From NCBI RefSeq assembly GCF_015278255.1, contig NZ_JADIJC010000004.1:310001-374000 (forward strand): a DNA stretch of 64,000 bases, written 5' to 3'. Source of the DNA: Microbacterium hibisci (GTDB lineage Bacteria; Actinomycetota; Actinomycetes; Actinomycetales; Microbacteriaceae). A program made the translations under genes and the position numbers. The notes under the pieces were generated by a model. It made no database searches, had not been told where the DNA came from, and saw only the letters and a program-made list of their open reading frames with translations. Positions 36,166-44,408 of this stretch are shown piece by piece. Position 1 is the stretch's first letter, and every line of letters starts with the position of its first letter.

Positions 36166-37740
36166 ATGAGAAGAACACACCTCCCCCGCATCATCGCGAC
36201 CCTGGCGACAGGAGCCCTCGTGGCCGCACTGGGGGTGATGGGACTGGGCCTGCCGGCCGCCCATGCCGCCACCGGCTCGGCGACGGGCTACGCCACCCAG
36301 AACGGCGGGACCACCGGCGGTGCCGGAGGTCAGGTCGTCCGCGCGACGACCGGCACGCAGATCCACGCCGCCCTGTGCTCGCGGGCATCCGCGACGACCC
36401 CGATCGTGATCGAGGTCGAGGGCACCATCACACACTCCGGCACGTCGAAGGTGTCGGGAGCGAGCTGCAACACCGCCGACGGCGTGATCGAGCTCAAAGA
36501 CATCGAGAACGTGTCGATCATCGGCGTCGGCGGCGGCGCCACCTTCGACCAGGTCGGGATCCACATACGCGGGTCGGAGAACATCATCATCCAGAACGTG
36601 ACCGTGCGGAACGTCAAGAAGTCGGGGTCGCCGACCTCGAACGGCGGCGACGCGATCGGCATGGAGAGCGACGTGCGCAACGTGTGGGTCGACCACGTCA
36701 CCCTCGAGGCGTCGGGCGGCGAGTCGGAGGGCTTCGACGGCCTCTTCGACATGAAGAGCGGCACGCAGTACGTCACGCTGTCGTACAGCGTGCTGCGCAA
36801 TTCCGGTCGCGGCGGACTCATCGGCTCGAGCGAGAGCGACGTGTCGAACGGGTTCGTGACCTTCCACCACAACTACTACGAGAACATCGACTCGCGCGCG
36901 CCGCTGCTGCGCGGCGGCGTCGCCCACATCTACAACAACCACTACCGCAGCCTCAACGAGTCGGGCATCAACTCCCGCGCAGGAGCCAAGGCGAAGGTCG
37001 ACAACAACTACTTCGAGGATTCGAAGGACGTGCTCGGCACCTTCTACACCGACGCCGCCGGCACGTGGCAGGTGAGCGGCAACATCTTCGACAACGTGAC
37101 GTGGTCGCCCCAGGGCGACGACTACAACCCGGCAGGTCCCGCGGTGACGTCGACGACGACGGTGTCGATCCCGTACTCCTATCGCCTCGACTCGGCGTCG
37201 TGCGTGCCGAGCATCGTCGCGGCGACCGCGGGCGCGAATCGCGGACTGAAGGTGTCGGACGGGTCGTGCACGCCGCAGAACCCTGACCCCACCCCCACCC
37301 CGACGACGCCCGCGCCGACCCCGACACCGACCACGCCGGTGCCGACGCCCACCCCGACCACGCCCGCGCCGAGCGGCCAGAACCTCAGCCTCGGCGCCGG
37401 ATCGGACGGCTCGAGCAAGGCGTCCGGCACGAGCTACGGCAACGCGATCGACGGCTCGACGTCGACGTACTGGTCGCCCGCATCGTCGACCGGCCGCATC
37501 TCCGTCAAGTGGGACGGCTCGCGCACCGTGTCGTCCGTCGTGATCCGTGAGGCCTCCGGCGCGGTCGGCAGCATCCGCGCGTGGCGCCTGGTGAACAACG
37601 ACACCGGGGCGGTCCTCGCGACCGGCACCGGCGCCGGCACGATCACGTTCCCCGCGGTGAGCCTCACGAAGATCAACTTCGAGATCACGAGCTCGACGGC
37701 CACCCCGCGCGTCGCCGAGTTCGAGACGTACGGAGGCTGA
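36166..37740 (+). CDS. Secreted pectate lyase (PL1) with C-terminal discoidin-like domain
   Basis: 524 residues. Sec signal peptide about 1-34 (cleavage after AAHA). A PL1-type right-handed beta-helix catalytic domain spans about 40-375: calcium-site acidic residues lie in GDAIGMESDVRNVWVDHVTLEA and DGLFDMKSG, and the catalytic Arg region is SRAPLLRGG with the following HIYNNHY strand. A Thr/Pro linker (PTPTPTTPAP repeats, about 378-410) joins a C-terminal beta-sandwich of the F5/8 type C (CBM32-like) kind (NLSLGAGSDGSSKASGTSY...). Degrades polygalacturonate outside the cell. Monocistronic, with its own operator-bearing promoter. Confidence 0.92.
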   Translation: MRRTHLPRIIATLATGALVAALGVMGLGLPAAHAATGSATGYATQNGGTTGGAGGQVVRATTGTQIHAALCSRASATTPIVIEVEGTITHSGTSKVSGASCNTADGVIELKDIENVSIIGVGGGATFDQVGIHIRGSENIIIQNVTVRNVKKSGSPTSNGGDAIGMESDVRNVWVDHVTLEASGGESEGFDGLFDMKSGTQYVTLSYSVLRNSGRGGLIGSSESDVSNGFVTFHHNYYENIDSRAPLLRGGVAHIYNNHYRSLNESGINSRAGAKAKVDNNYFEDSKDVLGTFYTDAAGTWQVSGNIFDNVTWSPQGDDYNPAGPAVTSTTTVSIPYSYRLDSASCVPSIVAATAGANRGLKVSDGSCTPQNPDPTPTPTTPAPTPTPTTPVPTPTPTTPAPSGQNLSLGAGSDGSSKASGTSYGNAIDGSTSTYWSPASSTGRISVKWDGSRTVSSVVIREASGAVGSIRAWRLVNNDTGAVLATGTGAGTITFPAVSLTKINFEITSSTATPRVAEFETYGG

Positions 37741-37761
37741 GCGACCCCGATCCCCCCGACC

Positions 37762-37803
37762 CGCACCCCTCTCGCCGACACGTCCGCCGGCGGGAGGGGT
37801 GCG
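37762..37803 (+). terminator. Terminator of the pectate lyase gene
   Basis: Arms 37762-37776 and 37789-37803 pair over 15 positions with one mismatch (CGCACCCCT-C/T-TCGCC type arm). The right arm belongs to the first unit of a 26-bp tandem repeat, so later units offer alternative right arms. Confidence 0.65.
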
Positions 37804-37888
37804 ACACGTCCGCCGGCGGGAGGGGTGCGACACGTCCGCCGGCGGGAGGGGTGCGACACGTCCGCCGGCGGGAGGGGTGCGACACGTC
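37777..37888. repeat. 26-bp tandem repeat, four perfect copies plus a partial one
   Basis: The unit GACACGTCCGCCGGCGGGAGG + GGTGC (26 bp; starts at 37777, 37803, 37829, 37855) is repeated four times without change, and a fifth begins at 37881. It lies between convergent genes and contains an internal CCGCCGGCGGG palindrome. Likely a variable-number repeat that grew from the terminator arm. Confidence 0.92.
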
Positions 37889-37902
37889 GTCGCTCGCGCG
37901 CC

Positions 37903-40098
37903 TCAGACCTTCGAGGATCCGGACGCCGTGCCCTCCGGCGCGGGCGAGCCCGCGGGCCGCGTCGGCTCGGCCGAGCCCGCGGGCCGGATCGGCGCGGAGG
38001 GCGGCTCGGGCGCCGGCGGGCCCGCCGGTCGCATCGCCCGTCGCCCCACGCGGTGCACCTCGGGCATCGCGCCGCGGCCGGCGCGGTCGTCGCCGGGCAG
38101 CGCGCGGGACCGTCGCCCGTAGATGAGCTCGGACGAGTCGAGGAGCCAGGGCACGAGCGTGATCGACACGCCGTGCACGAGCATGAGCTGCTGCGCGATG
38201 CGCCGGGCGCGACGGTTGTGCAGGAGCGACTCCCACCAGTGGCCCACGATGTACTGCGGCAGGTAGACCGTCACGACGCCGGGGCCATGCTGCTCGCGGT
38301 AGGCCTTCACGAACTCTGCGATGGGCCCGGCGTAGGTGCGGTACGGCGACTCGATGATCTTGAGCGGGATGGGCATCCGGTGCGCGCGCCACTCGGCCTC
38401 GAGGGCGGCGGCATCCTCCTTGGTCACCGAGATGTGCACCGCGAACGTCTTGTCGTGCTTCGCGGCCAGCGCGTAGTCGACGGCCTTCACCACGGGCTTC
38501 TGCAGCCGGTTGACGAGGATCAGCGCCACATCGCCCGACGAGCCGAAGTGCGTGCGGTCGTCCATCGCGATCTCGTGCTCGACGTCGCGGTAGTAGCGGT
38601 GCACCCCCACCATCAGGAACGACAGCAGCGGGATCGCGAGGAACACGAGCCACGCGCCGTGCGTGAACTTCGTGATCGTCACGATGACGAGCACGGATGC
38701 CGTCATCGTGGCGCCGACCGAGTTGATGACGAGTCCCTTCCGCAGGGCGAACAGGTCGGTGCGGGTCGAGGCGCTGCGCCGCGCGTCGGCGGGAAGGTCG
38801 CGGATCGCGCGGATGCCGCGCGTCCAGTGCCGGATCATGCCGATCTGCCCGAGCGTGAACGAGACGAAGACGCCGATGATGTACAGCTGGATGAGATTGG
38901 TGAGGTTGGCCTGGTAGACGATCAGCACGCCGATGGCGGCGAGTCCCAGGATGACCATGCCGTTGGAGTACACCAGGCGGTCGCCCCGGGTGTTCAGCGC
39001 CTTCGGCGCGTAGCCGTCGCGGGCGAGCACGGACCCGAGGAGCGGGAACCCGTTGAACGCGGTGTTCGCGGCCAGCAGCAGCACGACCGCCGTGGCGGCC
39101 TGGATGATGAAGAACGGGATCGAGCCCATGCCGAACACCGCCGACGAGACCTGCGCCATCAGGCTCGGCTGCGGATTGTTCGCGCAGTCGAAGCCGATGA
39201 GGTCGCACGGGTTCTCGGCGTAGTGCACGCCCGAGACGAGCGCGAGCGCGGTGAGGCCCGAGAACAGCAGGATCGCGATGCCGCCCATCAGGGCGAGGGT
39301 GGTCTGGGCATTGCGCACCTTCGGCTGGCGGAACGCCGGCACGCCGTTGGACACGGCCTCGACGCCGGTCAGCGCCGAGCACCCGCTCGAGAAGGCGCGG
39401 AGGATCAGCAGGATGACGGCGGCCTGCGTGATGCTCTCGGCCTGCACCGCGTACTGGGCACTGGAGGCGACCGGCGGGTTCCCGGTGGCGATCTGGAACA
39501 GGCCGACCACGATCATGACGGCGACGGAGCCGATGAAGATGTAGGTGGGGATCGCGAACGCCCGTGATGCCTCGCGAACGCCGCGCAGGTTCACGATGAC
39601 GATGAGGATGACGAACCCGACGGCCAGCTCGACCCGCCACGGGTGGAGCGCGGGCAGCGCCGAGATGATGTTGTCGACGCCGGAGGCGACCGACACCGCC
39701 ACGGTCAGCACATAGTCCACCAGCAGCGCTGAGGCGACGATCACGCCGGGCACCTCGCCGAGGTTCTTGCGCGCCACCTCGTAGTCGCCGCCGCCGGAGG
39801 GGTAGGCCTTGATCAGCTGCCGGTAGCTGATGACGACGACGAGCAGGAGGACGACCACCGCGGCGGCGATCCACGGTGCGAACGCGAGGAATGCCAGGCC
39901 TCCGGTGAGGAGGATGAGCAGCAGCTCCTGCGGCGCGTAGGCGACCGACGACAGCGCGTCGGACGCGAAGATCGGCAGCGCCCGCTTCTTCGGGAGCAGG
40001 TGCTCCTCGGAGTCGCTCGACGCGAGCGGATCGCCGAGGATCAGGCGCTTGGCGATGGGCGCCTCATCGACCGTCGGCGCCTTGGTTTGGTTCGTCAC
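37903..40098 (-). CDS. APC-superfamily potassium transporter (KimA-like)
   Basis: 731 residues from GTG 40098. Twelve hydrophobic helices (about 60-510) of the APC/LeuT fold; the opening ALPIFASDALSSVAYAPQELLLIL and IKAYPSGGGDYEVARKNLGE are those of the KimA/YdaO family (high-affinity K+/H+ symport). A cytoplasmic C-terminal domain (about 520-660) follows, where KimA binds c-di-AMP, then a Pro/Ala-rich tail. Could otherwise be annotated as an amino acid permease, but the long soluble C-terminus favours KimA. A TAGCGT box lies 8 nt before the start. The gene is about 6.8 kb from the kdp operon. Confidence 0.8.
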   Translation of the reverse strand: MTNQTKAPTVDEAPIAKRLILGDPLASSDSEEHLLPKKRALPIFASDALSSVAYAPQELLLILLTGGLAFLAFAPWIAAAVVVLLLVVVISYRQLIKAYPSGGGDYEVARKNLGEVPGVIVASALLVDYVLTVAVSVASGVDNIISALPALHPWRVELAVGFVILIVIVNLRGVREASRAFAIPTYIFIGSVAVMIVVGLFQIATGNPPVASSAQYAVQAESITQAAVILLILRAFSSGCSALTGVEAVSNGVPAFRQPKVRNAQTTLALMGGIAILLFSGLTALALVSGVHYAENPCDLIGFDCANNPQPSLMAQVSSAVFGMGSIPFFIIQAATAVVLLLAANTAFNGFPLLGSVLARDGYAPKALNTRGDRLVYSNGMVILGLAAIGVLIVYQANLTNLIQLYIIGVFVSFTLGQIGMIRHWTRGIRAIRDLPADARRSASTRTDLFALRKGLVINSVGATMTASVLVIVTITKFTHGAWLVFLAIPLLSFLMVGVHRYYRDVEHEIAMDDRTHFGSSGDVALILVNRLQKPVVKAVDYALAAKHDKTFAVHISVTKEDAAALEAEWRAHRMPIPLKIIESPYRTYAGPIAEFVKAYREQHGPGVVTVYLPQYIVGHWWESLLHNRRARRIAQQLMLVHGVSITLVPWLLDSSELIYGRRSRALPGDDRAGRGAMPEVHRVGRRAMRPAGPPAPEPPSAPIRPAGSAEPTRPAGSPAPEGTASGSSKV

Positions 40099-40106
40099 GG
40101 CGGGCC

Positions 40107-40112
40107 ACGCTA
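40107..40112 (-). promoter_or_regulatory. -10 box (TAGCGT) of the KimA-like gene
   Basis: TAGCGT on the minus strand, 8 nt before GTG 40098. No riboswitch-like leader fits in this space. Confidence 0.4.
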
Positions 40113-40181
40113 CCCGCGCGTCTCGCTGCGCCCGGCGATCCTCACGAAATCCATGCGGGACTCCTCTGCGAGACTCGGAAC

Positions 40182-41276
40182 GTGGACGAGCAGATCATCC
40201 TCGGCGTGCTCGCGATCACCCTCGGACTGGTCGTCGGCGTGCTGCTGTTCGTGCCCTTCGTCGCGCTGAGCTACCGACGGCGCGGAGGCTTCGGCGTCGG
40301 CCGCTTCGTGCTGTGGGGCGCGGCGCTCGTCTACGTCATGGCGCTGTGGACCTACACGCTGCTGCCGCTGCCCGACCCCGACACCATCCGCTGCGCCGGG
40401 GTGAACCTCGACTTCACGGCGCTCGTAGACGACATCCGCGGTGCGATCGCGCGCCGGGGAGCATCCGCGGCGACGGATCCGGCGGTGCTCCAGCTGCTGC
40501 TCAACGTGCTGCTGTTCGTGCCGCTCGGCTTCTTCCTCCGCGTGCTCGGCGGCCGCGGCGTGGTGACCGCCCTGGTCGCCGGCGTCGCGGTGTCGGGTTT
40601 CGTCGAGCTCACGCAGTACACCGGCGTCTGGGGCCTGTACCCGTGCGCGTACCGCGTGTTCGACGTCGACGACCTGCTCACCAACACGCTGGGCGCCGTG
40701 CTCGGCTCGCTGCTCGGCCTGATCGTTCCACGCAGCCGTCGCGGATCGCCCCGACTGCCGGGTGCCGACCTGCCGCAGCCGGTCACGCGCTCACGACGCG
40801 TGCTCGGCATGGTGTGCGACGTGGTCGCCGCGTGGGTGCTGAGCCTGTCGGTCTCGGTCGCCGTGCAGCTCGTGCTCTCCCTGCTCGGCGCCGACGCGGC
40901 TGTGCGCGACGGCTCGGCGGCGAGCCTCGTCGGCGAGGCCGTGACCGTGGTCGTGTGGCTCGTCGTGACGCTCGCGACGGGTGCGACGGTCGGCGATCAC
41001 ACGGTGCAGCTGCGCTTCGCGGGCGGTTCGCTGCCGATCGGCCTCGCCCGCTTCCTGCGCTGGGCCGGCGGGATCGGCGGCTACCTCGTGCTCAGCGCGC
41101 TGCCCGGCGCTTGGGGCTTCGTGGCGGGGGTGTTCGCGGTTGTCTCGTTGCTGCTCGTGTTGTGGACGAAGGGGTACCGCGGGCTCCCCGGCCTCGTCTC
41201 GGGCCAGCGCCTGGTCGACGCCCGTGAGTTCGACGATCCGGATGCCGCAGACCCGGCAAGTCTGCCCGGCTCGTAG
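40182..41276 (+). CDS. VanZ-RDD fusion membrane protein
   Basis: 364 residues from GTG 40182. The N-terminal half (about 1-185) is VanZ-like: FVLWGAALVYVMALWTYTLLPLP, then LLNVLLFVPLGFFLRVL, GFVELTQYTG and DVDDLLTNTLGAVLG. The C-terminal half (about 205-345) is an RDD domain with Arg/Asp-type signature (RVLGMVCDVVAAWVL) and further membrane helices. Such fusions occur in actinobacteria; function unknown, possibly envelope-related. Two cysteines (DTIRCAG, LYPCAYR) may pair outside the membrane. Stands alone. Confidence 0.8.
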   Translation: MDEQIILGVLAITLGLVVGVLLFVPFVALSYRRRGGFGVGRFVLWGAALVYVMALWTYTLLPLPDPDTIRCAGVNLDFTALVDDIRGAIARRGASAATDPAVLQLLLNVLLFVPLGFFLRVLGGRGVVTALVAGVAVSGFVELTQYTGVWGLYPCAYRVFDVDDLLTNTLGAVLGSLLGLIVPRSRRGSPRLPGADLPQPVTRSRRVLGMVCDVVAAWVLSLSVSVAVQLVLSLLGADAAVRDGSAASLVGEAVTVVVWLVVTLATGATVGDHTVQLRFAGGSLPIGLARFLRWAGGIGGYLVLSALPGAWGFVAGVFAVVSLLLVLWTKGYRGLPGLVSGQRLVDAREFDDPDAADPASLPGS

Positions 41277-41338
41277 GCGCTGGGGCCGGGACCGGCGCTC
41301 TCCTGCCGCGGCCCGGGTCGCTGCATCCGTTCCCTCTG

Positions 41339-42565
41339 CTAGACGGCGGGGCCGCCCAGGAACTCGCGCGCGGCGACCACGAGCGCGTCGACGCCGCGCC
41401 CGAGCGTGGGCTGAAGGACGGGTGCGAAGAACGGCGAGTGGTTGGTCGGGATGTCGCGCTCGACGGTTCCGGCCGCCAGCGCCTCGGCGAAGGCGGTCGC
41501 GTCGACGCCGCCCCAGAACCAGAACACCAGCGGCACGCCGGCCTCGCGCGCGAACCACGACACGTCCTCGCTGCCGGTGAACATGCCCGGGTCGATGACG
41601 GTGCCGTCGCCGAAGGCGGCGTCGAACGCGGCCGTGAGGCGGGCCGTGGCGTCGGCGTCGTTGATGGTGGGCGGAAGCGAGTGATCGACGGCGATCACGG
41701 GCGGCTGCTCGGCTCCGGATGCCTGAGCCTCGGCGCGCACGATCCGCTCCACCTTCTCGAGCACGCGGGCGCGGGCCTCGTCGTCAGGGTAGCGCAGGCT
41801 CAGCTCGAGTTTGGCCTCGGCGGGGATGATGTTGTTCTTCAGGCCCGCGTGGATCGATCCGACGGTGACCACGGCCACGTCGCGCGGGTCGACCTCGCGC
41901 GAGACGATCGTCTGCAGCCGCATGACGGTGGCCGCCGCCATCACGACGGGGTCGATCGTCGCCTGCGGGCGGGATCCGTGGCCGCCGCGGCCGAGCAGCG
42001 TCACGGTCAGCCCGTCCGACGCCGCCATCTGGGTGCCGCTGCGGACGCCGATGGTGCCCGCGGGAAGCGGCGTCACGTGCTGACCGAGCACGATGTCGGG
42101 ACGCGGGAACCGGTCGAGCACGCCGTCGGCGATCATCGCCTGCGACCCCGCGCCGTACTCCTCGGCCGGCTGGAACACGGCGACGACCGTGCCCGACCAT
42201 TCGTCCGTGGCCGCGACGAGGCGCTCGAGCGCGCCCAGCAGCGCCGTGACGTGCATGTCGTGGCCGCACGCGTGCATCACCGGCACGTCGTTGCCGGCGG
42301 GATCGGTGCCGCGCGCGGTGCTCGCGTACTCGAGCCCCGTCTGCTCGGGCACCGGCAGCGCGTCCATGTCGGCCCGCAGCCACACGACCGGCCCGTCGCC
42401 GTTGGCGATGCGAGCCGCGATGCCCGTCTTGCCGATCCCCTCCTCGAACTCGATGCCGAGCGCGGTGAGGTGCTGCGCGATCACTCCCGCCGTCCGGGTC
42501 TCCTGGAAGGACAGTTCCGGATGCCGGTGCAGATCGACGTAGATCGCTTCGAGGTCGAGGGTCAT
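41339..42565 (-). CDS. M20-family amidohydrolase
   Basis: 408 residues, cytoplasmic. Metal-site and catalytic motifs of the M20D (hippurate hydrolase / IAA-amino acid hydrolase) group: RADMDALP, HACGHDMHV, EEYGAGS, and GRGGHGSRP at the dimerisation lid, followed by GMFTGSEDVSWF. Expected to cleave N-acyl amino acids or amino acid conjugates. The start ATG 42565 has a TAGGCT box 7 nt upstream and no ribosome binding site. It is not obviously linked to its neighbours. Confidence 0.9.
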   Translation of the reverse strand: MTLDLEAIYVDLHRHPELSFQETRTAGVIAQHLTALGIEFEEGIGKTGIAARIANGDGPVVWLRADMDALPVPEQTGLEYASTARGTDPAGNDVPVMHACGHDMHVTALLGALERLVAATDEWSGTVVAVFQPAEEYGAGSQAMIADGVLDRFPRPDIVLGQHVTPLPAGTIGVRSGTQMAASDGLTVTLLGRGGHGSRPQATIDPVVMAAATVMRLQTIVSREVDPRDVAVVTVGSIHAGLKNNIIPAEAKLELSLRYPDDEARARVLEKVERIVRAEAQASGAEQPPVIAVDHSLPPTINDADATARLTAAFDAAFGDGTVIDPGMFTGSEDVSWFAREAGVPLVFWFWGGVDATAFAEALAAGTVERDIPTNHSPFFAPVLQPTLGRGVDALVVAAREFLGGPAV

Positions 42566-42572
42566 GGGGTCG

Positions 42573-42578
42573 AGCCTA
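42573..42578 (-). promoter_or_regulatory. -10 box (TAGGCT) of the amidohydrolase gene
   Basis: TAGGCT on the minus strand, 7 nt before ATG 42565. Confidence 0.4.
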
Positions 42579-42646
42579 TCCGCGGGTCCTCCGGAGCGCT
42601 GACGGCGTCACCGGCCAGCTGGTCGCGCGGCCGGCTGCAACCCGCG

Positions 42647-43888
42647 TCACCAGACCAGCTGGTCGCGCCGCCGAACAAGGTATGCCCGTTCGGCGGGGTT
42701 GCCGGCGAGCTCCACGGCGCGGTCGTAGGCCGACCGCGACTCGCTGCTCCGGCCGAGGCGGCGCAGCAGGTCGGCGCGCGCGGCGTGGTAGGCGTGATAA
42801 CCGTCGAGCGGTTCGCCGAGCCGGTCGAGCTCGGCGAGGGCCACGCCGGGACCGTCGAGCTCGGCGACGGCGACGGCGCGATTGAGTCGCACGATACTGG
42901 ACGGATCGACCCCCGCCAGGCGGTCGTAGAGCGCGACGATCTGCGGCCAGTCGGTGTCGCGCGCCGACGGGGCAGCGGTGTGCACCGCGTTGATCGCGGC
43001 GAGGAGCTGGTACCGCCCCGGTGGCTCCGCGCCGGCGGCGACCGCCGCGATCCGCTCTCGGACGAGCGCGTGGCCCTCGACGATCAGCTCCCGGTTCCAC
43101 GATCCGCGGTCCTGCTCCTCCAGGGTCACGAGTTCGCCGGAGTGCGATACGCGGGCGCTGCGTCGCGCGTCGATGAGCAGCATCAGGGCCAGCAGCCCGG
43201 TCGCCTCTCCTTCGTCGGGCAGAAGAGTGTGCAGGAGCCTGCCCAGACGGATCGCCTCGTCCGTCAGGTCGGCCCGAAGCGGGTCGCCGCCGGTCGTCAG
43301 ATAGCCCTCGTTGAAGATCAGATAGACCACCGCGAGCACGCCGTCGAGTCGCACCCGGAGGTCGGCCGGCGACGGTACCCGGTAGGGCACGTGCGCCGCC
43401 GCGATCTTGGCCTTCGCGCGGGTGATCCGCCGCGCCATCGTGGTCTCGGGCACGAGGAAGGCGCGAGCGATCTCGGCGACCGTGAGACCGCCGAGCAGCC
43501 GAAGGGTCAGCGCGACCCGCGCCTCCATGGCGAGGGCCGGATGACAGCAGGTGAAGACCAGCCGGAGACGGTCGTCGTCGACGGGTCCGGTCGGCTCGGG
43601 AGGAGTGTCGTCCGACAGCATCTGCGCCGCCCTGTGCTTGTCGTCGCGCCGCGACTCCCGCCGCAGACGGTCGATCGCCTTCCGCGTCGCGGTCGTGGTG
43701 AGCCACGCGCCCGGGCTGGGCGGCACGCCGTCACGGGGCCACCGCTCCACGGCCGTCACGAACGCCTCGGCGGCCGCGTCCTCGGCGAGGTCGAGGTCGC
43801 CGAAACGACGGGCCAGGCCGGCCACCACCCGGCCCCACTCTTCGCGGTGGGCGCGGGCGATCGCGTCAGCGACGCGGGAGCCGGTCAC
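42647..43888 (-). CDS. ECF42-type RNA polymerase sigma factor
   Basis: 413 residues. The sigma2 region (about 10-80: LARRFGDLDLAEDAAAEAFVTAVERWP) and sigma4 region (about 110-170: LTLRLLGGLTVAEIARAFLVPETTMARRITRAKAKI) are followed by a C-terminal extension of about 200 residues with helical TPR-like repeats ending ERAYLVRRRDQLVW. That extension, together with the DGPF/YCII gene immediately upstream (4-base overlap), defines the ECF42 group. No anti-sigma factor is encoded nearby, so the extension probably controls activity. Confidence 0.9.
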   Translation of the reverse strand: MTGSRVADAIARAHREEWGRVVAGLARRFGDLDLAEDAAAEAFVTAVERWPRDGVPPSPGAWLTTTATRKAIDRLRRESRRDDKHRAAQMLSDDTPPEPTGPVDDDRLRLVFTCCHPALAMEARVALTLRLLGGLTVAEIARAFLVPETTMARRITRAKAKIAAAHVPYRVPSPADLRVRLDGVLAVVYLIFNEGYLTTGGDPLRADLTDEAIRLGRLLHTLLPDEGEATGLLALMLLIDARRSARVSHSGELVTLEEQDRGSWNRELIVEGHALVRERIAAVAAGAEPPGRYQLLAAINAVHTAAPSARDTDWPQIVALYDRLAGVDPSSIVRLNRAVAVAELDGPGVALAELDRLGEPLDGYHAYHAARADLLRRLGRSSESRSAYDRAVELAGNPAERAYLVRRRDQLVW

Positions 43889-44271
43889 GACCCGTCGGAC
43901 GCGTGACGCTCCACGATCTCCGCCATGTCGGAGGGGAAGCGGTGCACCTCCTGGGGCCAGTCCAGGGCGACGGCCAGCCGGCCCGCCCAGTAGCGGGCGG
44001 TCTCATCGTCCGGCACGTTCACGACGGTGAACCCGCCGAGGTGCTCCTTGGTCTCGACGAACGGCCCGTCGGTGAAGACCGGCTTCCCGTTCTCGCTGAC
44101 GACGCTGCAGACGGCGGTGGAGGCGTCGATCCCGCCCTCCGCGAAGAGGAAGACGCCGGCGTGCTTCATCTCCTCGAGCAGAGCCTGCGAGGACTCGCTC
44201 TTGCTCTGCAGCTGGTCGGCCGTCTGTGCGGGCACCCATTCATCGTTGAACGCGATCAGGTAGTTGGGCAT
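43885..44271 (-). CDS. YCII/DGPF-domain protein
   Basis: 128 residues, opening MPNYLIAFNDEWVP and containing the name-giving motif TDGPFVETKEHLGGF (about 69-83), then the HRFPSDMAEI end. The DGPF group of YCII-related proteins is genetically tied to ECF42 sigma factors and is usually their target. Its stop overlaps the sigma factor start. The minus-strand upstream region holds TGTCGTATCC (around 44366-44375), which could be part of an ECF promoter; weak evidence. Confidence 0.88.
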   Translation of the reverse strand: MPNYLIAFNDEWVPAQTADQLQSKSESSQALLEEMKHAGVFLFAEGGIDASTAVCSVVSENGKPVFTDGPFVETKEHLGGFTVVNVPDDETARYWAGRLAVALDWPQEVHRFPSDMAEIVERHASDGS

Positions 44272-44408
44272 TGTCGTCTCCTCTCAGTGGGACGAGAGCC
44301 GGCTCGCGGCCTCCGTCGCGGCGCCCGTACGGGTGCGCCTGCCAAGTCCACGAACAGCGAGGCTCGGATACGACACTATCCCCGACCTCCGCACCGGGGT
44401 CCGGCGGA

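Noticed and set aside
37777..37888. CRISPR array
   Set aside because: Units of 26 bp are directly adjacent with no spacers, and there are no cas genes. It is a simple tandem repeat.
40099..40181. c-di-AMP (ydaO-type) riboswitch before the KimA-like gene
   Set aside because: The gap to the divergent gene is only 83 bp and a -10 box lies 8 nt from the start codon, leaving no room for the riboswitch.
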